From the NCBI GenBank assembly GCA_021396245.1, contig WNYE01000089.1:1-64000 (forward strand): DNA of 64,000 nt, in the 5' to 3' direction. This DNA is from Sporothrix humicola (taxonomy: Eukaryota; Ascomycota; Sordariomycetes; Ophiostomatales; Ophiostomataceae). Both the position numbers and the translations under genes were made by a program. Under the pieces are notes generated by a model. The model made no database searches. It saw only the letters and a list, made by a program, of their open reading frames with translations, and had not been told where the DNA came from. Below are positions 47,708-60,652 of the stretch, piece after piece; within the stretch, counting starts at the first letter, position 1, and every line of letters starts with the position of its first letter.

Positions 47708-49763
47708 TGTGAAAGTGGCTTTGTAGTCAGAGATGGGGAAGAATAGGATGAAGAATGAAAAGATGGCTGTTTGCTGGATGTGGAGAACATCAGAGGAGAA
47801 GTGGAGGCCGTCACTTTATATGAGGATAGTGACCTCTCCAGTGCAAGACAAAGGCTGGTTTTCTCTGTTAGTTTCGGCAGTATCTATGGATCAGATCCGT
47901 CTCCAGTTTGGCACATAATTTTCTCGGTAAGCATCTCGAGATAATCTAAACCGAGAGACAGAATATGAACCAAGAGCAGCCGGTCAAAAAGCACCGAGAC
48001 GCAGCCACGAGAAGCCCACTTCGCGAGATCGCAAAACGAGGTCAAGAAATAAATGAATCTGAAAAATATGGTCACACGATGTTAGGGAGAGAACAAGTCC
48101 TTCTTCTCGAATGAAAATCAAAGAACTGCACACCTGTGATCATCAAAGACGTTGCCAGCCGAAAGAGACCACTAACGTACTGGACCCACTTTACCCCATG
48201 GGGAGGTACGTGCCGGTCTCCCTTTAGCGCTGTCTGCCCACCACCAAATCACCGCTAAAGACCACTACAGACACCAAAAACAACCAAGCTTCGCCAAGAT
48301 GGCACCCGTTCCGGCTCTGCGGTTTGCCCTCTCTCGGCTGCAAGTTGACTTTTTGATATTCGACTGCATGTCACAGTCGCCGTCCATGTTCAGCCTTGCT
48401 TAATTCAGTAAAGAGCGCGTCATGAGAAACCGTTCTTCGGCGTGCCGTCGAGGTGGAGTTGGCCGTTGTAACTTGACGAAGAAGACGGGGTATCCCAGTC
48501 TCTTGGCAGACAAAAGTCTATTTTGTCGTCGATTGTTTGGTTGTTTGATGGTTTCTCGTATTGCACTTTTCCCCTTTACGTTTCTTGCTAGATCTGTCGC
48601 TTGTCTCTGCTCTCGTTGTGTACTGTCTTCTCCTCTCGTAGTTGTTTCAATAAGTACGACTGCTCCTCACTCAACAGTTACCCAATTAGGAAATAAAACA
48701 AGGTAGCCAACCTGGAGTCGGCCGCCTCACCACTCGCTCTTACTTTCCCATCCAATTGTGCATTCGGCCAGATCTTTCCGTCTTCTCCCTGTAACTTCTT
48801 TCCGCACACGTACACAAAAGCACTGACTCGACACCCCTTACGCGTATCCAGGAAGGAACCATCGACAGCGCCTTCCACACCATCATCCATACAAATCCAA
48901 CTTTTGTCTACTTCTCCTCCTTCACCACTTCACACCATTCCATCCCTTATCGAATCCATCTTTTCACCTCTCAGCAACCACCACGCTGTCGACCCCTCGT
49001 TTACATACACAGCACATTCGGCAGCACATGAGCCGACAATGTCTCGCAGCACGCACACTTGATACCACATCCATCTCTAGCTACGAGTCCAATTCTCGAC
49101 CACCGTGTGATATGATATCTTCTCTGTTACTTCCCCTTTCCTTACCTTTATCTTCAACCCCGTCTCGGTCTAAGATCACATGCAGGGTACCTTTTGTGGC
49201 CATGTCTCTACCCATTCAGCTCAGTCTATGACAACAACCCAATGGGCTGTAACCCTCGCGTGTCTTTGTACACTCAATCCACCCCCCCAGCCCGGCATTC
49301 ATACACCTGAGCTACCTTCCTAGTGATCTTCCCCTCCCTATGCTCGGCACATCAAAGCACGACTCTATCCCGAGACATCTACAGACCTAGCTTCCAGTGT
49401 ACGCGTCGCTTGGACATCGCCCGATAGAATACCATGTCCCTGGCAAACAAAACACCCCGAAGATAGGAGCCCAGTCTCGATACAGAGCTTGTGTCGATAC
49501 CCCCCTCTAGTTCCTCCTCATATTATTTCCAAGTTGAACGATAAAACCGAGGTAAAGATCGATTTAAACGCGTGGGATAGCTTCTTGACTTCGATATGGC
49601 GTGTGTTATAAGACGTTGATTAACCGAAGCTCGTGCCCTCGTTCGTTTACACCTTAGTCGATACCGCCCGAACATTGACCCTCAAGATTACGATACAACG
49701 TCCTCAGAGCTTGTCCTCCCTCCACCCCAAAGCAGTCGTCATCTCAAAAAAGCACACTTCACC
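47708..49763. other. Divergent upstream region of the transporter relic and GH78 gene
   Basis: Two kilobases between the relic transporter start and the GH78 start, in head-to-head arrangement, so it would hold the promoters of both. Segments near 48700-49250 are pyrimidine-rich on plus. Overlapping frames lack domains. Confidence 0.5.
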
Positions 49764-52582
49764 ATGGCCATCTCTTTACAGCCCCATATCACGGCACCCA
49801 TCGTCGAGCACCGTCAAGATGGCTTTGGTATTGCCCACCCTCGTCCACGGCTCTCCTGGCGGTTCTCATGGAAGCTACCTCAGGATACAGACAGTGTCCC
49901 CATTTGTTGGATGCAGTATGCCTACGAGTTACAAGTCAAGACTGGCCGGGGTGAAGCACAGACTCTTCGGGTGACCAGCAGCCAGTCTGTCCTGGTTCCA
50001 TGCCCAGCAGATGCGCCGTCCTTCACCTCCCGGAGCACTGCCTCAGCACGTGTCCGTGCCTTTGGCCGGCCCCAGTCGCAGCCCCGGGTCAGCGTCGACA
50101 GCAACCAGGATGCCACAGAGTGGTCAGAGTGGACTGCCATTGAGGCTACATTGTTGTCTCGCGAGGACTGGACGGCACGCTTCATTGCTTCCGGCACGCC
50201 GCTACAAGAGCCGGACAGCCCACTCCGCCCTGTCCGCTTCCGCAAGACATTCTCCAACAGCAAAGGGGACGTTGCGAAAGCCCGCCTTTACATTACCAGC
50301 TACGGCGCCTATCGCGCCTTTTTCAATGGTCAACTTATTGGAGATCATCACCTTGGCCCCGGTTGGACGAGCTACCATCACCGCCTGGTCTTCCACGCCT
50401 TCGATGTGACTGATTTTCTGGCAAAGCCGGCTGATGGCAGCAATAACGTCTTCGCGGCCGAGGTCGCCGAAGGTTGGTATGCCGGTCGTCTGAGTGTGCG
50501 AGGCGGCAAGCGCTACATTTGGGGCGACGAGGTGGCACTCCTAGCCCAGCTCGAGATCACATATATCAACGACGATGTGGATATCATCTGCACTGATGAG
50601 TCGTGGCAGTGTTCTGCCAGCGCCACCATGACGGCCGAGATTTACGACGGCGAAGTGTACGATATGCGCCGGGAAGAATCTGGATGGACAAAGGAGGTAA
50701 CCACCACAAAGGAAGAATCAAAGGACTGTCTCAAGTCGACATGGTCTGCCGTCAAAGCTCTGCCATTCACCCAGGCAAAACTCGTGGCTCCCGATGGACC
50801 GCCCATCCGCTGCACTGAAGAGATCGAGCCCGTCTGTATCTTTAAGAGTCCATCCGGCAATACCCTGCTTGACTTTGGCCAGAATCTTGTTGGTGTCCTA
50901 CGTATTCGCAACATTACGATTCCGGCAGGTGAGTCAGTCACACTACACCATGCCGAAGTTGTCGATAAGGACGGTGAAATTGCCCGTACACCGCTCCGCC
51001 ATGCCCAGTGCCGTGACACTATTATCCGCTCTGGCGAGACACTGGTCGAATGGCAGCCCAGCTACACTTTTCCACGGCTTCCGATTCGTGCAGGTCGACG
51101 GTCTTAATACGGTCGAACCTGGCCAATTCACAGCATGTGTGCTGCACAGCGACATGGCCCGTCGCGGCTGGTTCTCGTGCTCTGACGATATGATTAACCG
51201 TCTGCATGAGAACACCGTCTGGGGCATCCGGGGCAATATGCTGTGTGTCCCCACCGAATGTCCTCAGAGTGACGAGCGGCTTGGTTGGACAGGCGACCTC
51301 CAAATTATTGCGCCCACCTTGTCCTTTATCTACGACTGTGTCGGTGTTGTAAGCAGCTGGCTCGAGGATGTTGCGGCCGAGCAACTCGCCAAGGGCAACG
51401 GGATTCCCGGGTCAGCAGTGCCCGATGTTCTGCCTTTGACATGGTAATCCACACCCCAGGCGGTCTGGCACGATGTCGTGGTCCTGACTCCGTGGGATTT
51501 GTTCAGCACCACAGGCGACACTCGTCTTCTCGCTGACCAGCTCGACAGCTCACGCGCCTGGGTTGACACGGGTATCCGACGTGGCCGCTATGGGCTGTGG
51601 AACCCCGATCTGTGGCAGCTTGGTGACTGGCTCGACCCGGCTGCACCCTACGACGATCCAGACCGTGGCATCACCGAGGGCGTCTATGTGGCTGACGCCT
51701 ATCTTATCAGGTCCACAGCCATCCTGGCCAAAGCCTGTGCGGCATTGGGACATACGGGCCTTGCTGCCGCTTACGAAGCCGATGCTGCACGCCTCAAAGC
51801 CACATGGCAGCGCAAGTACGTCACGCCGGCCGGCCGCGTCACCAACCACACACAGACGGCTATGGCGCTGGCCCTGCAATTTGACCTGATTCCGGGCGAC
51901 GCGCGCGGTGCTGTCGGTGCCGCCCTTGCCCGTCTTGTGCGCCGCGACCGGTTCCGTGTCACCACAGGTCTTGTCGGCACCTCGCTAATTGCACCTGCAC
52001 TCACAGCCGCTGGACCACACGCCCCTAGCCTACCGCATGCTCTCGGAGAGCGAATGCCATTCTTTTTTGTATCCAGTCATCATGGGCGCCACGACCGTCT
52101 GGGAGCGCTGAGACAGCATGCTGACCGACGGCACTGTCAACACGGACCCGATGACGAGCTTTAACCATTATGCCCTGGGCTCGATTGCGCGGTGGCTGCA
52201 CAACACTGTCGGCGGACTCAGCTCATCGGATGGCTGGCGGACGGTGGATGTCCGGCCAGAACCGGGAGGAACACTGATGCATGCCGAGGCGCGGTTTGAG
52301 GGGCCGTACGGGCTGGTGAAGAGTGCATGGAAGTTGGTCGACGATGCAACGAAAACCGAGACGACTTTTGAGCTCAATCTCGCCATCCCTCCAAACAGCA
52401 CGGCGCGTCTTATTTTGCCCGGCGCCGGTGTCGCTGAGCGCAGCCCGCGGACTGTCGGCTGTGGCAATCATATCTTCAGTTACCGGTATGTGCGCGATGT
52501 TTGGCCGCCTCGGCCGTTCTTGCCCTTTTTCCGGCCAGAGAGTTTCACCTGGGATACGCCCATTGGCACCAAGTCGTATTGA
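49764..52582 (+). pseudogene. GH78 alpha-L-rhamnosidase, broken by two frameshifts and two stops
   Basis: The frame begins MAISLQPHITAPIVEH and matches the N-terminal region of bacterial/fungal GH78 rhamnosidases (RPRLSWRF, ITSYGAYRAFFNGQLIGD, AEVAEGWYAGRL). GH78 catalytic hallmarks are visible: CPQSDERLGWTGD (about 51270) and GITEGVYVADAY (about 51680). Breaks: an extra T in the run 51068-51071 shifts the frame after WQPSYTF (the conserved HGFRFVQVDG is in the next frame); TAA at 51445-51447 in LTW-stop-STPQAVW; an extra C near 52015-52016; and TGA at 52109-52111 where a Trp is expected in WERWDSM. The last 157 codons (to Tyr-stop at 52582) are open and conserved. An intact version would be about 935 residues. 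No intron fits any of the breaks (the TAA region has only an 18-nt GT-AG span). It is a pseudogene unless these are assembly errors. Confidence 0.88.
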
Positions 52583-53860
52583 TGAGTGCCCGATCACACA
52601 ATGCGATGATCGCAATATGGGTAGATGATGTAGTGAAATTAGTGGAGATTGGCTATTTACACTGTACGTCGCAATTAAGGAGAATGTAAACAAACATGTG
52701 GAGTCACAGAATCGTTAAGAGCATTGCAACTATGCGATATATTCACGTGACCGTATTTCTCACTTCCACCCCTGCTCGTATTTTTGCTCGCTACTAGCGC
52801 CTTGGAAACTAGTCCCCCTCGGGGCTTTAGCCCCTGACAGAGCGAGGCGGTGACGTCGGGCGGTGTTGCGCGGCGCCCTTTGCCCACTTCTGTCCACTGT
52901 TTCCAAGCTGCAAGCTCTGGCCCAAGCCTGGATCAAGCCTGGTTCCAAGGCAAAAACCCTCCACCAACGGCAAGGAAAGAGCAACCGGCGACCGACCTGG
53001 CTCTCGTAGACACCATCACGAACCGCAACGGGCAACGGCAGCCACGACACGGGACAGACAAAACGGCAAGCGTGTGGCAGGTGCAACCGACCTCGTGCAT
53101 CACTCTCACCTGCCTCCTTACTTGAATTAAAGTGTCACACAGCACACGACTCCTGGAACCGCGGCTAAAAGCGAAAAGAGAACAGGACTGAGAAGGTGCG
53201 GAGGGTATTACGGCCTGGTCTTGCTGTTGCCAAAAGGAAATAAAACCACAGCCGCAGGGCAGGTGCGCCAGAACAAGACAGAGGACACAAGACACAGCAG
53301 GGACAGCCCAAGGAGCACAACACCAACCGTTACTTCCTCGACGTTTTCCCAACGACGCTCCTGTCAACACTGTCGTTGTTCGTTCTTTCCTCACGCTCTC
53401 AACGCTCTCGTCTCCTTTTTCCACCACTTCGACCGACGATCATCCGGACAGTGCATTCTAACACTTTCCACCCACAGCACCCCTCGTCTCTCAGAGTCAC
53501 AACGTAACGGTCAACCCTCACACTCAACGCTCACGCTTAACGGCCTCCCATCGGCATCCCACTGCACCTTACATTCTCCGCATCCCACTCTGCACGCTGT
53601 ATTTGCATTTGGCTGTCTCACCCTCGTCCGCCCGCCAATCTGGAATTCTGGAATTCTGGAATCTGACTCTCTTCTTTCGTGACTTTTGTCTCCTTGTCAA
53701 CCTCCCTCTTTGTTTTTATTCTCTCGCCCGACATCCCAAAATAGCATCATCGCGATCCACCGCACTCAAGACTCCCATGCTCGACACCTAGCCTCGCCCC
53801 CTCCCCTCCTCCTCCGTCGCCTTTGCCCTCATATGGGCTGCGATCAACTCTTCTCGCATC
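52583..53860. other. Intergenic region, GH78 relic to inositol phosphatase gene
   Basis: It holds the promoter and pyrimidine-rich leader of the downstream gene (53330-53860, plus strand). No coding features were recognised; frames 53221-53682 and others lack domains. Confidence 0.5.
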
Positions 53861-56800
53861 ATGCCTCCACCTCCCGACGAGGAAGGGCCTGATGGCTCCT
53901 CCATTGTGAGCAGAACCCTCTCTGTTCTTGTTGACTATGCTCCCCGCTAACGATTACCTCCCAGAAACCCGTCTCCTCCTTGCGAGCCCGCTTCGAAAAT
54001 ATGGGCAAACCCGTCGCCGGAACCTCGTCCATCGCCATCGTCTCGCCTTCTCCCCACCCCTCTCCGCTTCCGACGCCCCTCAGCCGGCCTATCTCGCCCG
54101 CGCCCAAGCCAGACCGACTGCGTGGCCCTGGACCCGGCCCTGCATCTCCTGTTCTCTCCGACCGGCCCTTTGTCCCAGCTCCGCCGCCGACAAAACCCAA
54201 GCCACGAGACCCGTCAGTGTCCTCAACAATACCGGCCACAATACCGGCTCCAGCGCACTCGCCAACATGGCCTGCGACGGCACCTGAAAGCCATGTTGGC
54301 GGCCTCAGCCTTGCAACTACAAGTTCAGGAGGCACCGGCCTACGACCATCCAACCGTCTCGGCCCTCCTCCGCCACTCAGTCCTCGCCCCATTGCGCCGC
54401 CCTCGCTGCTCGTTCAACCGCCGCAGTCACCACCAAAAGGCCGCGCCGGCAACCTCGCGCCCTCCGCCGTCGACCAGTCCAACTTCTTTCTGAATCCCGA
54501 CTCCGTCGTCAAGGCACCGCTCTCGCCCTCCTCGTCTCCTCGCTTGCCCAAGATTCCCAGCCGGCCACATACCCCAACGCCAGCGACGACACTCGACGTG
54601 CGGAGATCGCCCCGCCTCTCACCCTCTCAGCCGCCATCACCACCGCCTCCGCGCCGGTCAGCCGAGCTCAAGCGTGAGCGCGACCAGCGGGACGTTGCCG
54701 CCGCCGCAAGAGACATTCTCCCAAGAGACATTACACAAAACATGACCCAGAACATTGTCCGTGATGCTCCTCTCATTGTTGCGCGCGACCATAAGGCGGG
54801 CCCGCCACCGATCAACCGGACCGACAAGCCCAAGATCCCTTCTCAAACTCAGTCTCAACAGATCAGCAACCCTTTTGCCTTGCCATCACGCGCACCCACA
54901 TCACCAGCTGCCCTCTCCGCAACTGGCTCGCCACCGGGCAACCGCAGCACCGCCGACAAGCTCTCTCCCTTTAGCACGCCGCCGAGCAGTAACGAAAGTC
55001 TCGACGAAGAGCAACCACCCATGCTGCCCGCACGACCCGCACGACCACGCTCGCAGCTGCCGCCCGTCGAACGCAGCGCCTCGAAGCCGCGGCCACGGTC
55101 AATGGCCGTACCTCCCACGTCTGATCCAATGTCCGTAGGGCACCATCCCTTCGGTTCAGGGGCGTCGCGCATTGGTGAACGGACACACGACAAGATCCCC
55201 AATGGAGCTGGTTCACGAGGACCCCTGTCCCCACAAATTACTGGCAACGGTCACATTGGTGGTGACGTCAATGGCCTCCACCGCCACGGCGACGACGACG
55301 ATCGCTCATCACGGCCGCCACTACCCTCACGACCAACCGGAGGCGCAAATCATACCCAGCCAGCACGAGCCCAGATTCCTGCTTCATCACGAGTACCGCC
55401 AATGCCACCGCGGCCAGGAGCAGACGGCAACGGCCCCACCAATGGAGATCGTACAAACGGAGGCACAGGCCATGGCCCGACAGGATTGGACGGCCAGATG
55501 CTACCCCCGTCCCTCGCAAAACGTGTCGTATCGAACCCTACCACATCCACCCAGCAGTTCCCGCCGCCACCGACACGCACACAGCATGGCCGTTCTATGA
55601 CAGTCGACCACCGTGCAGCGCCCAAATTCCAGTCTGACTTCCGTGGATCCAACACTTCGCTTGTTTCTGGGTCCGGTCTCGCCTCGATTGGCAGCGGCAC
55701 TTCGTCACCGGTCGACATTGCCAGCCGCAGCACAGACGCTCTTGTCGCTCTCAACTCCTCCGCCAAACCCCTCGACAACCCGGCCGCGGCTTTCCCAGAT
55801 GCTTCCAACATCAACCGCCGGCCGCCCTTTACCAAACAGAGCCTGTCTGAAATAAGCACACGGATCGACTGCCGCCAAGTGGACGTCTGCGGCCAGCGTG
55901 TCGTCACGACAGGCCAGCTCACGCGCGTGTGGAACACCGTCGATGGCGAAATGATTATGAGTCTAGCGCACGGCGAGGGCATCCGCGCCACGTGCGTCGC
56001 CTTCAAGCCGGGAGCCCACGTCGACGACGAAGGCCTGCGCGTGTGGATCGGCAACATCACCGGTGAGCTCATCGAGGCCGACATTGCCACCCAGAGCGTC
56101 GTTGCGTCACGGCCCGCCGCCCACGCCCGCCACGAGATCATCCGGATTCACCGCCACTGCAACGAGCTGTGGACAATGTGCGATGGTGGAGCCCTGTACG
56201 TGTGGGGTCCCACCGAAGAGACCGGCACGCCGAACCTGGCCAACGGCCAGCACCAGTCGTTCCGTCTACCGAGAGGCCACACCTTCTCCATGGTCGTCGG
56301 CGACGAACTGTGGCATGCGTCAGGGAAAGAGCTGCGTGTGTTCTTGCCCACCGTCGACGGCACAGCGCAGTTCCAGGTACTGCTGCGCGCGCTCGTCCAG
56401 GACGGCGCCGGTGAGATCACGTCCGGTACCGTGTTGCTAAGTGAACCGGACAAAGTCTACCTGGGCCACAGCGACGGAAAAGTGAGCATCTACTCGCGCA
56501 CCGACTACACGTGCCTCGGCATGGTGAGCCTGGGGTCCTACAAGGTCAATACGCTCGCCAGCTCGGGGCCGTACATTTGGGCCGGCTTCAACACGGGCCA
56601 CTTGAGTATCTACGACCCGTCGTCCACGCCGTGGGTTGTCAAGAAGGACTGGTCTGCACACGATAACCCCGTGATCAAGCTTGTGTCGGACCGCTCCAAC
56701 CCTTACCGCACAGGCCAAATGCAAGTCGTGTCGTTGGGTGCTGACAACATGATCCGTATCTGGGATGGTTTGCTGCAAGACGACTGGCTCGAGGAGGCGA

Positions 56801-58056
56801 TGCAGGCACGGGACAAGAAATACTGCGACTTTGACACCATCCGGGCGCATGTCATGACCTGGAATGCGGGCGCATCCACACCCGGAAGCTTGCGCTATAG
56901 CGACGAGGACGCCGCGTTTATGCAAAACATGCTGCGCGACAGCGGCTCACCCGGCATTTTTGTCTTTGGTTTCCAGGAGCTCGTCGATCTCGAGGACAAG
57001 ACGGCCACCGCCAAGCGTATCTTGAAAGTCAAGAAGAAGCAGGAAGGGTCTGACCAGGAGCGCATGAGCCACCAGTACCGCGACTGGCGCGATTTCCTGG
57101 TCCGGTGTCTCGACGATTTTATGAACGGCGAGCTCTACCACCTGCTACAGACGGCGCACATGGTCGGCCTGTTTACCTGCATCTTTGTCAAGGCCGACCT
57201 GCGCGACCGCATCCGCAACGTCGCTATTTCCGAGGTCAAGCGCGGCATGGGCGGTCTGCACGGCAACAAGGGCGCCATTGCCATTCGTTTCCTGCTGGAC
57301 GACACGTCCATGTGCTTTGTCAACTGCCACTTGGCGGCAGGCCAGTCCCAGGCGGCCAGCCGACACAACGACGCTGCGGCGATCTTGGACAGCTCCGGTC
57401 TGCCCATGGAGCGGGACGTTAACGCCCGGATCGACAGCTACATTGGCGGCGGCGACGGCACCATGATTTTGGATCATGAGCTCTGTGTCTTGAACGGCGA
57501 CCTCAACTACCGCATCGACACCATGTCCCGCGACACGGTCGTTACGGCCGTCAAGGCCGGCAACCTTGCCAAACTGCTCGACCGCGACCAGCTTCTCGTG
57601 GCACGGCGCCGCAATGCCGGGTTTCGACTCCGCGCCTTTGACGAGCTGCCCATCCGCTTCGACCCGACCTACAAGTACGACGTCGGCACCGACAACTACG
57701 ACACGAGCGAAAAGAAGCGCAGCCCCGCCTGGTGCGACCGTCTGCTCTACCGCGGCGGGCACGGCGGCCGTGTGCGCCAGCTCGACTACCGGCGCCACGA
57801 AGTGCGCGTCAGCGACCACCGCCCCGTCACCGGCCGCTTCGAGTTTACCGTCAAGCACGTCGACCCCAAACGGCGCGCCCACTCGTGGATGGAGTGCCAG
57901 CAGAATCTGGAAGACCACCGCGACCAGGTGTGCCACCAGGAGAAGATGTACTACCTGACACACATTATCGGCTACGACGAGGCGACGAGCGAACGCCTGA
58001 TTGAGGAGCGCACCCAGCGGCGAGTCCGGCGGAGCCCCAGCCGGCACAGGGAGTAA
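53861..58056 (+). CDS. Inositol polyphosphate 5-phosphatase with disordered and WD40-like regions
   Basis: Exons 53861-53905 and 53965-58056 give 1378 residues. Start MPPPPDEEGPDGSSI then KPVSSLRARFENMGKP. Order: a long Pro/Ser-rich disordered region (about 1-640), a beta-propeller-like region with blades such as CNELWTMCDGGALYVWG, YLGHSDGKVSIYSR and MQVVSLGADNMIRIWDG (about 640-960), and the 5-phosphatase domain (about 980-1330). Motifs: FGFQELVDL, GGLHGNKGAIAIRF, FVNCHLAAGQ, LNGDLNYRID, PAWCDRLLYRG and RVSDHRPV, as in the Mg-dependent endonuclease/exonuclease/phosphatase superfamily that removes the 5-phosphate of phosphoinositides. The propeller plus 5-phosphatase combination is like the plant 5PTase12-14 type and differs from yeast Inp51-53, which lack it but have Sac1 domains. 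Likely role: phosphoinositide turnover at membranes. Confidence 0.9.
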
Positions 58057-59130
58057 CCCCTCTGACATAGGGAGTAACTCCTTCGACACAGTTTTTTGGT
58101 GTTTTGCTTTTTGTCTTTTGTCTTTCCCATTCTTATATATCAAGGTTTTTGGGGGTTTTCAGGTTTTGCGCTGTCTGGCATGGTGATAGGAAAAAGAAGC
58201 AAAAGTACACACACGCCAGAGAACGGCACATGATAGATAGCATACGTCGCATGAACATACGAATAAATACCACGAAGTTTAACAATTCAAATAATACTTT
58301 ACTTAAAAAACTCCACAACAAAGCTGGGTTACATCCGACCGCCGTGCAGACGGAAGTCAAAAAGAATAGCGTCCTTGGCTTGAGAACTAAGATGTGAAGA
58401 TCTCCGCCGGCGCACCTTTCAACGGCAGTTTTTGGTTCCGGGCTTCAGTGGCCGCGGTGCTAATACACAGTAAATAAGCCAGTCGGTGTAGCGATATTGG
58501 AAATGCTCACACTTGTTGCCCTGAACTCCGCCGGCCGTTGGCGCCTTCCCCGCAAAAGTTCCAGTTTCTAGCTGATTTTAACTGTCCAAAGACCAAAGAA
58601 GCCCGCCTTCACGTCTCTTTCCCCCGATTTGACGTCATGCAGTCGCTGCTTTTGTTCTTGCTTCCTTTGTATTACAACGCCTTTTCTAACAGCACCTTCC
58701 CCGCCAATTCGCCAATACAGAGGAAGAACGAGGTACATATCCACCTTTGACACCTTATTGATCCAACGTACCTGCCGTCTCGACGTTCACAAAGGCACCT
58801 CAAGGCACCTTCCCCTTAGAGCACCATCCATCTTCTCGCCCCCTCCTTCTTTCCCTCCAAATGCGTAGTTCAACAAGATATTGGCCGGGAAGGTGCGGCC
58901 GTCTCCCTCTTTCTCTTTCCTTTTCTTCTTCTGCATCTTTCCCAACATCTTCTCCTCGCCTCATTTCTTCCATCGCATCTTCTTCCCTTTACAATTCAAC
59001 TTCACAATCACGACCATACTCCCTTCGTGCCATCTCTCCAACACACCTCAACCACAGATCACGAACATTGGGTCGCATCCACGGCTACCAACGGCACACC
59101 CCAAGCTTCACACACAGCACATACAGCACA
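58057..59130. other. Intergenic region and leader of the questin-oxidase-like gene
   Basis: The 3' flank of the phosphatase gene and the promoter of the next gene. From 58861 an open frame runs into that gene (see its entry); this part is pyrimidine-rich and may be leader or a targeting sequence. Confidence 0.5.
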
Positions 59131-60652
59131 ATGACCTCACCCACGCACATCCACATCGACACCAACAACACGGGTCTCTGGAATGTTGAACAGACACCAG
59201 AGGCCTCGGACCGTGTCTCTTCCTTGCTCCAAGAGGACATGAAGACGCACCACGTCTACTTTAACAATGACGGCTTCCACAACCACATCCCGCACCACTT
59301 GCTGAGCCTGTACGGCACAGGTGCCGACGCTGCCTCGATCCAAAAGGGCTACGACGACAACAAGGGCTACCAGCGCAAGGTCAAGCCCGTGCACACGCCC
59401 AGAAAGGCCGGCGACCACTCCGAGGTAACTGAGCCTGCCGCCGGGCCCGTGGCTGACGACTGGTTCGAGACGGCCGGGCCGCAGCACCTGGGCCACGAGT
59501 CGTACTACCCCGATTTCCTGCGCTTCTTCCAGCACGACATTGAGCGGCGCGACAAGGAGAGAGGCGAAAACGACCTTTTGGGATGGCAGTCTCTGCTGAA
59601 AGACAGGGTCTTTTCTGGCACGCCGGCTGCCGAGGACCTGCGGGCCCGGTTGTTCAGTGGCTTCCTGCACCCCCTAATCCAGCTCATGTTCGGCATCGAA
59701 TGGGGTCAGCCGGCCATTGTGGCCCAGGCACTGGCCCAGACGGCCATCCACAAGCACCAGGGGCTCGACGAGGTGCTGTACAACATGGAAAAGAAGGCGG
59801 CTGTTGCGCCCGAAAAGACCAACCCCGTCAGCCTGCTGTCCCTCTTCCACGAAGTCGCCGACAATGAAAAGCTGGCATCGGCCGCCCACTGGGAAGATCC
59901 CAACAAGATGCGCAACGGCGTTCTCGTCCGTGCTCTGGACGAGATCATTGCCGTCTGTGCCAAGGTCTCGGTGCCAGCAACCGAAGAGGGGCTGGCTTCA
60001 CGGACGGCCGAGATGGCCGAAGCTTGTGTCTATGTCGCCTCGTCGGCCGCCCTCCATCCAACGAAGTACCCCAAATATGATTTCTTCTTGATGTAAGTTG
60101 CCTTCTCTCTCCTCGCTTTTGCTGCTTCGCCGCTGACAATATAGGCACCACGTCAACTCGATCCCCTTCTTCTTGACGATCAACTCGTTCGACTGGCTCT
60201 CTGTCGAAATCAAGGCCCGCCTCCTCGAGTGGAAGATCCGCATGGATCTCGTCCAATATGCATCCCGCGCCTGCCCGCCGCTCCACGACGTCTCCAAGCT
60301 CGAGTCGTACAAGTCGCCACCCTCGACACAGAAGTCGGCCGATGACGCACTCGATCAGGCCACGATTACTGCGAACAATATCTCGCATGACGCCACGACC
60401 GCGGCTGCGCGTCTGTTCCATATTGAGGACGACGGCCACAGCATCAAACTGGTGCGGGCCACGGGCCTGGCCGAGCGAGAGGTGCGCAAATCGCTGTTCA
60501 CTGGCACCCCTTGCCGGATCCTCAACTCGGACCGGGCCTGGGAGGCAATCTACCGGCTTGAAGCGGATTCCGTTTTGGCACCAGGCATCGTATGGGTGCG
60601 GACGGCGGGCCTGGAGCAGGCCTGGGAAGAGGTGCCGGAAAGACCCAACTAA
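59131..60652 (+). CDS. Questin-oxidase-like protein (DUF4243)
   Basis: Exons 59131-60092 and 60145-60652 give 489 residues. The body shows the pattern of the questin oxidase-like family: HHVYFNNDGFHNHIPHHLLSLYGTGA, then HLGHESYYPDFLRFFQHDI, ARLFSGFLHPLIQLMFGIEWGQPAIVAQALAQTA and the acceptor-side MHHVNSIPFF. Family members are flavin-free Baeyer-Villiger-type oxygenases or proteins of unknown role, some in anthraquinone pathways; none of the neighbours here suggests secondary metabolism. An alternative in-frame start at 58861 would add 90 residues rich in Ser, Arg and Thr that could be a mitochondrial presequence; the shorter start has a good CACA context. The function in this organism is unknown. 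Confidence 0.85.

Noticed and set aside
51441..51465. A possible very short intron (GTAATC to CCCCAG) around the TAA at 51445-51447 in the GH78 gene.
   Set aside because: The span between GT and AG is only about 18 nt, far below the shortest fungal introns, so it cannot rescue the stop.
58861..59130. An N-terminal extension of the questin-oxidase-like gene by 90 codons.
   Set aside because: It is pyrimidine-rich and looks like leader DNA. It is not excluded as a mitochondrial presequence, so it is only noted in the gene entry.
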